This document shows positions 59,899 through 64,000 of a DNA stretch of 64,000 bases, in pieces; the stretch's first letter is position 1; the number at the start of each line of letters is the position of its first letter. Source of the stretch: Lantana camara (taxonomy: Eukaryota > Streptophyta > Magnoliopsida > Lamiales > Verbenaceae); the NCBI GenBank assembly GCA_037501455.1, contig CM074858.1:78094501-78158500 (forward strand), given 5' to 3'. The notes beneath the pieces are model-generated. The model was not told where the DNA came from and did no database searches. It was given only the letters and a program-made list of their open reading frames with translations. Both the position numbers and the translations under genes were made by a program.

Positions 59899-62800
59899 TC
59901 ACTGATTGGAAGAAAATAATTCTGGATGGAACCGCTTCATCTTCTCTTCCGGCTCCCAAGTCATCTCTTCGGTTTTATCACTTCGCCAGAATACCTTGAC
60001 CATAGGGATACTCCGATTTCTCAACTCTTGATACTTCCTGTCTAAAATCCCCACCGGTTTCTGAACAAATGATAGATTGGGTTCTAACTCAACTTCCTCA
60101 ACGGGGAGAATTTCAGTTTCATCCGGATAATACTTTCTGAGCTGAGATACGTGAAAAACATTATGAATCCCGGTAAGATTCGGCGGTAGATCCAATCTGT
60201 AAGCCACTTCCCCAATTCTCTCAAGAATTACAAACGGGCCCAAGTAACGGGGATTTAACTTTCCTCCCTTACCAATTCGAGAAAACCCTTTTCTTGGAGA
60301 TACTTTCAAGAAAACTCGATCTCCAACTTCAAACTTAAGATCCCTCCGGTGAATGTCGGCGTAGCTTTTCTGCCTATCTTGTGCAGCCTTCATTCGTTGT
60401 TGTATAAGCTGAACTTTTTCAATGATGGCTTCCATGGCTTTAGAAGATCTTTCAAGTTTCTCACCTTTCTTTACCCCTTCTTGCTTCGTCCATCTCCACT
60501 CCTCTGGATCAAAGAATAAGGGGGATCGACATTTTCGCCCATAAAGTAACTCATAAGGAGCCATGCCGATAGAGGATTGATAGCTATTGTTATAAGCAAA
60601 TTCAATCAAGGGGAGTTGGTCACACCATGAATTTGAAAAATCCAAAGCACACGACCGGAGTAAATCTTCTAAATATCTTATCACCCTCTCAGATTGACCA
60701 TCGGTTTGGGGATGAAAAGCCGTGCTAAACTGAAGTTTTGTTCCCAATATATCTTGTAATTCTCGCCACAACTTAGAAGTAAAGCGGGGATCTCTATCCG
60801 AAACAATGCTCACCGGAATTCCATGAAGGCGAATAATCTCTCTATTATAAATCTCGGCCAATTTCTTAATCTTGAAGGACATACGGACCGGTAAGAAATG
60901 AGCAGACTTAGTTAATCGGTCCACAATCACCCAAATACCGTCATACCCTCCTTTCACCTTTGGTAACCCGGTTATAAAATCCATTGTCACATGTTCCCAC
61001 TTCCACTCGGGGATAGGCAACGGCCGTAAAAGACCTCCGGGCTTTTGATGTTCATCTTTAACCTGTTGACATGTCAAACAACATTTCACGAACTCGGCTA
61101 CATCCTTCTTTAATCCACGCCACCAATAAAATTGTTTTAAGTCTCTATACATTTTGTTTCCTCCCGGATGTACCGAATAGGCCGACTTATGAGCTTCCTC
61201 CAACAATACCCTTTTCAATTCCTCGGGTACCACTAGTCGGTTCTTGAAGCGAAGAAAACCAGCTTCATCAAACCCAAATGGACTTTTCGGATCCTTTCTT
61301 GCTTTCGCAACTAGCTTTTGCACTTCCGGATCCTTTCCTTGAGCCTCAAACAATACAGATTTCAATTCCGGTTGAATGGTGATATTGAATACCCGGGCTT
61401 TTATCACAATAGGCTCGATCTTACCACTTCCTCCCAACTCCAAATTCGAAGCATCAACTTTTCGGCTTAATGCATCGGCAACTACATTAGCTTTCCCGGG
61501 GTGATACTTGATCACACAATCATAATCTTTTAACCGTTCCATCCATCTCCGTTGCCTCAAATTAAGATCTTTCTGAGTAAATAAATATTGGAGACTTTTA
61601 TGATCCGTGAAAATCTCAAAGGTAACTCCATACAAATAATGTCTCCATTTTCCAAGTGCGAATATCACAGCTGCGAGTTCAAGATCATGCTTTGGATAAT
61701 TCTTCTCATAATCCTTCAACTTCCGGGAAGCATAAGCAATAACTTTGCCATTTTGAGTCAAAACACATCCTAAACCTTCTCTAGAGGCATCCGTGTAAAC
61801 TGCATATCCTTCTAAACCCTCTGGAAGACTTAGAACCGGGGCTGAAACCAATTTCTCTTTCAAAATATTAAAACTCTTTTCACAACTTTCATTCCACTCG
61901 TACTTAACATCTTTCTTTGTTAACCGAGTCAAAGGAGCGGCAATTTTAGAAAAATCTTGCACGAACCTCCTATAATAACCCGCCAATCCCAAGAAACTTT
62001 TAATCTCAGAGGCATTCTTCGGTCTCTCCCACTTCATTACCGCCTCAATTTTGGAAGGATCAACTTCTAATCCATTCCCCGAAATAATATGGCCCAAGAA
62101 GGAAACTCGGTCAATCGAAAACTCGCATTTACTAAATTTTGCAAACAATTGGTGTTCCTTCAGAGTTTTCAACACAAGCTCAAGATGCCTTGCATGTTCC
62201 TCAACCGACTTGGAGAAAACCAAAATATCATCAATAAAGATCACAACAAACTTGTCAAGAAATGGCCGAAAAATTCTATGCATCATATCCATGAAAGTGG
62301 CGGTAGCATTCGTCAAACCAAAAGTCATAACCACGAATTCATAATGCCCATATCTCGTATTGAAGCCCGTCTTTGGAATATCCTCGGCTCGGATCCGTAG
62401 TTGATAATACCCTTGTCTTAAATCAAGCTTCGAATACACTTTTGATCCTTGGAGTATATCAAATAACTCCTCGATGTGTGGAAGAGGATATTTATTCTTA
62501 ATTGTCATCCGATTCAATTCCCGATAATCAATACACATCCTCAAGGTACCATCTTTCTTCTTCACTAATAATACCGGAGCACCCCACGGCGACGAACTTG
62601 GTCTAATATATCCGACTTCCAAGAGACCCTCAAGTTGCACCTTTAACTCCTTTAACTCTGCCGGAGCCATCCGATATGGAGTTTTAGAATATGGCTCAGC
62701 ATTCGGATACAAGTCAATCACAAATTCTATCTCCCTTTCCGGTGGCAAAGAATTTAAATTTTTCGGAAGCACTTCGGGAAACTCCTTAACCACTTCTGTC

Positions 62801-62960
62801 TCTTCTAACTTCATCTGATCCTTGGATTGATTAAGAATGTAAGTTATAACTCCCGTAGCCCCGTCACGAACCAATTTCTGAGCTTCGAAGAAAGATAATA
62901 AAGGCACAGTTTTAGAACTTCGACCTGTTATAATTTCTGAACCCAACTGTACTCTCTTAG
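59899..62960 (-). CDS. pol: Pol polyprotein of M: RT, RNase H, integrase, chromodomain-like tail
   Basis: About 1020 codons are open from a frameshift near 62960 to TGA at 59901-59899. Numbered from an upstream in-frame Met at 63072 (1057 residues), RT spans ~156-330 with [24 protein letters not shown] and FIDD (279-282). RNase H spans ~421-540 ([28 protein letters not shown]). Integrase has an HHCC finger (H628, H635, C665, C668) and a D698, D759, E795 core with 35 residues between the last two. A GPF module lies at 945-947 and a chromodomain-like tail at ~1004-1057 ([30 protein letters not shown]). The tail may direct integration to heterochromatin. All catalytic residues are present, but the frame is cut off from gag-protease, so expression as a normal polyprotein is unlikely. 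Confidence 0.92.
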
Positions 62961-63536
62961 CCCCGACAATCGACAGTAGCACAGTGCTTGTAAAGCCAAT
63001 CCATACCCAAGATACATCCATACCGAGACATAGATAATTCAATGAAATCCGTGGAAAAGACCCGACCCTCAATACTCACCGGCACCTCTCTAAAAACCCG
63101 GTTAGTTTTTACACTACCACCAAAAGGAGTACTCACAATATAATAAGTAGAGGAAAGAGTAACACATAGAGGTAATTCCATAGAAATATCACAAGAGATA
63201 AAAGAATGGGTAGCCCCCGGATCAAACAAAGTATGTATGTTCGTGCCATGAATGCAAATGGTACCTTCAACAACGGCAGCGGGGTCCACATCTGCATCCG
63301 CTTCCTTGCCCTCCAAGGTATAAGCACGGGCTCTAACAAGCGGCCTCTGACCCCCATGTGGTGGATCCCGTTTATCTGGACACGTATCCACTTTATGATC
63401 GGCGTTCCCACAAATCAGACAAAGATTCAGACGACGCCGGCAATTCTCATAGGTATGGGTAGGCCACCCACAATAAGAACATCCCGGTTTCACGGTAGAT
63501 GGTGGTGCGGCAGGAGTAACCCGGGGATATTGGGTG
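62957..63536 (-). pseudogene. Zinc knuckles and protease of element M
   Basis: The frame gives two CCHC knuckles (CSYCGWPTHTYENC and CLICGNADHKVDTC) and a protease with LFDPGATHSFISC, VSTPFGGSVKTNR and [14 protein letters not shown]. An extra C near 62961-62964 ends it and puts RT in another frame. Upstream, a ~310 bp deletion relative to L (junction near 63533-63537, short shared GATATTGG) removes the end of the gag domain and the linker. Confidence 0.88.
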
Positions 63537-64000
63537 CATATTTAGACAATCTCTCGAACTCGGCTATATATTCGGCAACCGATCTATTCTCTTGTTTGAG
63601 CTCCGTGAACTCCTTAAGTCTCCTAGTGCGAGATGAAGGAGGAACAAACTTGTTCTTGAATTCCCTAATGAAAACCTCCCATGTGACTTCTTCTTCTGCG
63701 CCATCTAAAACAATCTTGGTGCTTTCCCACCAAGAATAAGCTTCTCCTTGGATTAGAGTGAGGGTACACTAAGCTTTCTCTCGAGTCTCACAAGGAATAA
63801 GTTCCCAAATTCTTTCCTCCTCATTAAGCCATTGCTCGGCTTGCATGTCATTTCCCTTGAAGAATCTAGGTGGATGTTGGTTTTGGAATTCCCTCAAAAT
63901 AGCTGAAATTGGGGCCGGTGGTGCTGGTGGAGGAGCTGGTGGTGCAGGAGGCACATAATCTCTTAGTCTTTGATCAATAAGCTGTACCATAGAGTTTAAG
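63537..64000 (-). pseudogene. gag N-terminal part of element M
   Basis: From the right edge the frame reads VQLIDQRLRDYVPP, a proline/alanine run, PPRFFKGNDMQAEQWLNE and ERIWELIPCETREKA, then a TAG at 63771-63769 where L has Arg. Beyond the stop the gag text continues to the deletion at ~63537. The start codon is outside the window. Confidence 0.88.

Larger units (their letters stand above)
59864..64000 (-). mobile_element. Element M: gypsy chromovirus (Tekay/Del-like), partial, minus
   Basis: Internal region from the polypurine tract leftwards of pol to the gag N-terminus at the right edge; its 5' LTR is outside the window. Pol order RT, RNase H, integrase, GPF module and chromodomain-like tail is that of chromoviruses; the tail resembles the Tekay/Del group. 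Pol is intact, gag-protease is not. Confidence 0.92.

Overview
This window looks like heterochromatic plant nuclear DNA made almost wholly of nested LTR retrotransposons. Evidence for a plant: initiator-Met tRNA primer binding sites (TGGTATCAGAGC or close variants) beside LTRs, Ty1/copia gag-pol with plant-type gag, Ty3/gypsy chromovirus pol with a C-terminal chromodomain-like tail, LTRs of 2 to 4 kb, and elements stacked inside elements. I found no host gene, tRNA, rRNA or CRISPR array. An angiosperm, probably a eudicot, fits; the species cannot be named from the sequence.

Left block (1-22850): element F (gypsy, minus) lies in the 5' LTR of element H. F is split by element B (gypsy, minus). 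B is split twice: its protease region by element A (gypsy, minus, 1-4961, running off the left edge) and its gag by the complete copia element C (plus, 6303-16434). C has two ~1.96 kb LTRs, a perfect 5-bp target duplication (ACCCT), an unusual array of six CACGTG boxes in each LTR, a GC-rich leader, and a gag-pol frame broken by four in-frame stops.

Middle block (22851-49679): element H (gypsy, plus) is the oldest visible frame. Its gag is split by element E (plus, 24515-39320), which has ~3.85 kb LTRs and almost no coding capacity, so it resembles a large retrotransposon derivative (LARD). E carries a solo LTR (D) and an LTR fragment (N). The 3' LTR of H holds two solo LTRs, I and J, each with a perfect target duplication. 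H and F keep gag and the first part of protease; H has no RT, RNase H or integrase, and none is visible in the part of F that can be seen.

Right block (49680-64000): an LTR fragment K is interrupted by a tandem pair of closely related gypsy chromoviruses (L and M, minus) sharing one LTR (57070-59863). L has lost ~2.9 kb so that RT reads into LTR. M carries the only long intact pol frame in the window (RT, RNase H, integrase, GPF module, chromodomain-like tail), but its gag-protease part is broken.

The least explained signals are regulatory: family-specific palindrome arrays with a CGGCCG-like core inside the LTRs of several gypsy families, a GCGAACGG box ~92 bp from the 3' end of nearly every gypsy LTR, a probable leader intron inside these LTRs, the CACGTG array of C, and a stem-loop minisatellite in E.
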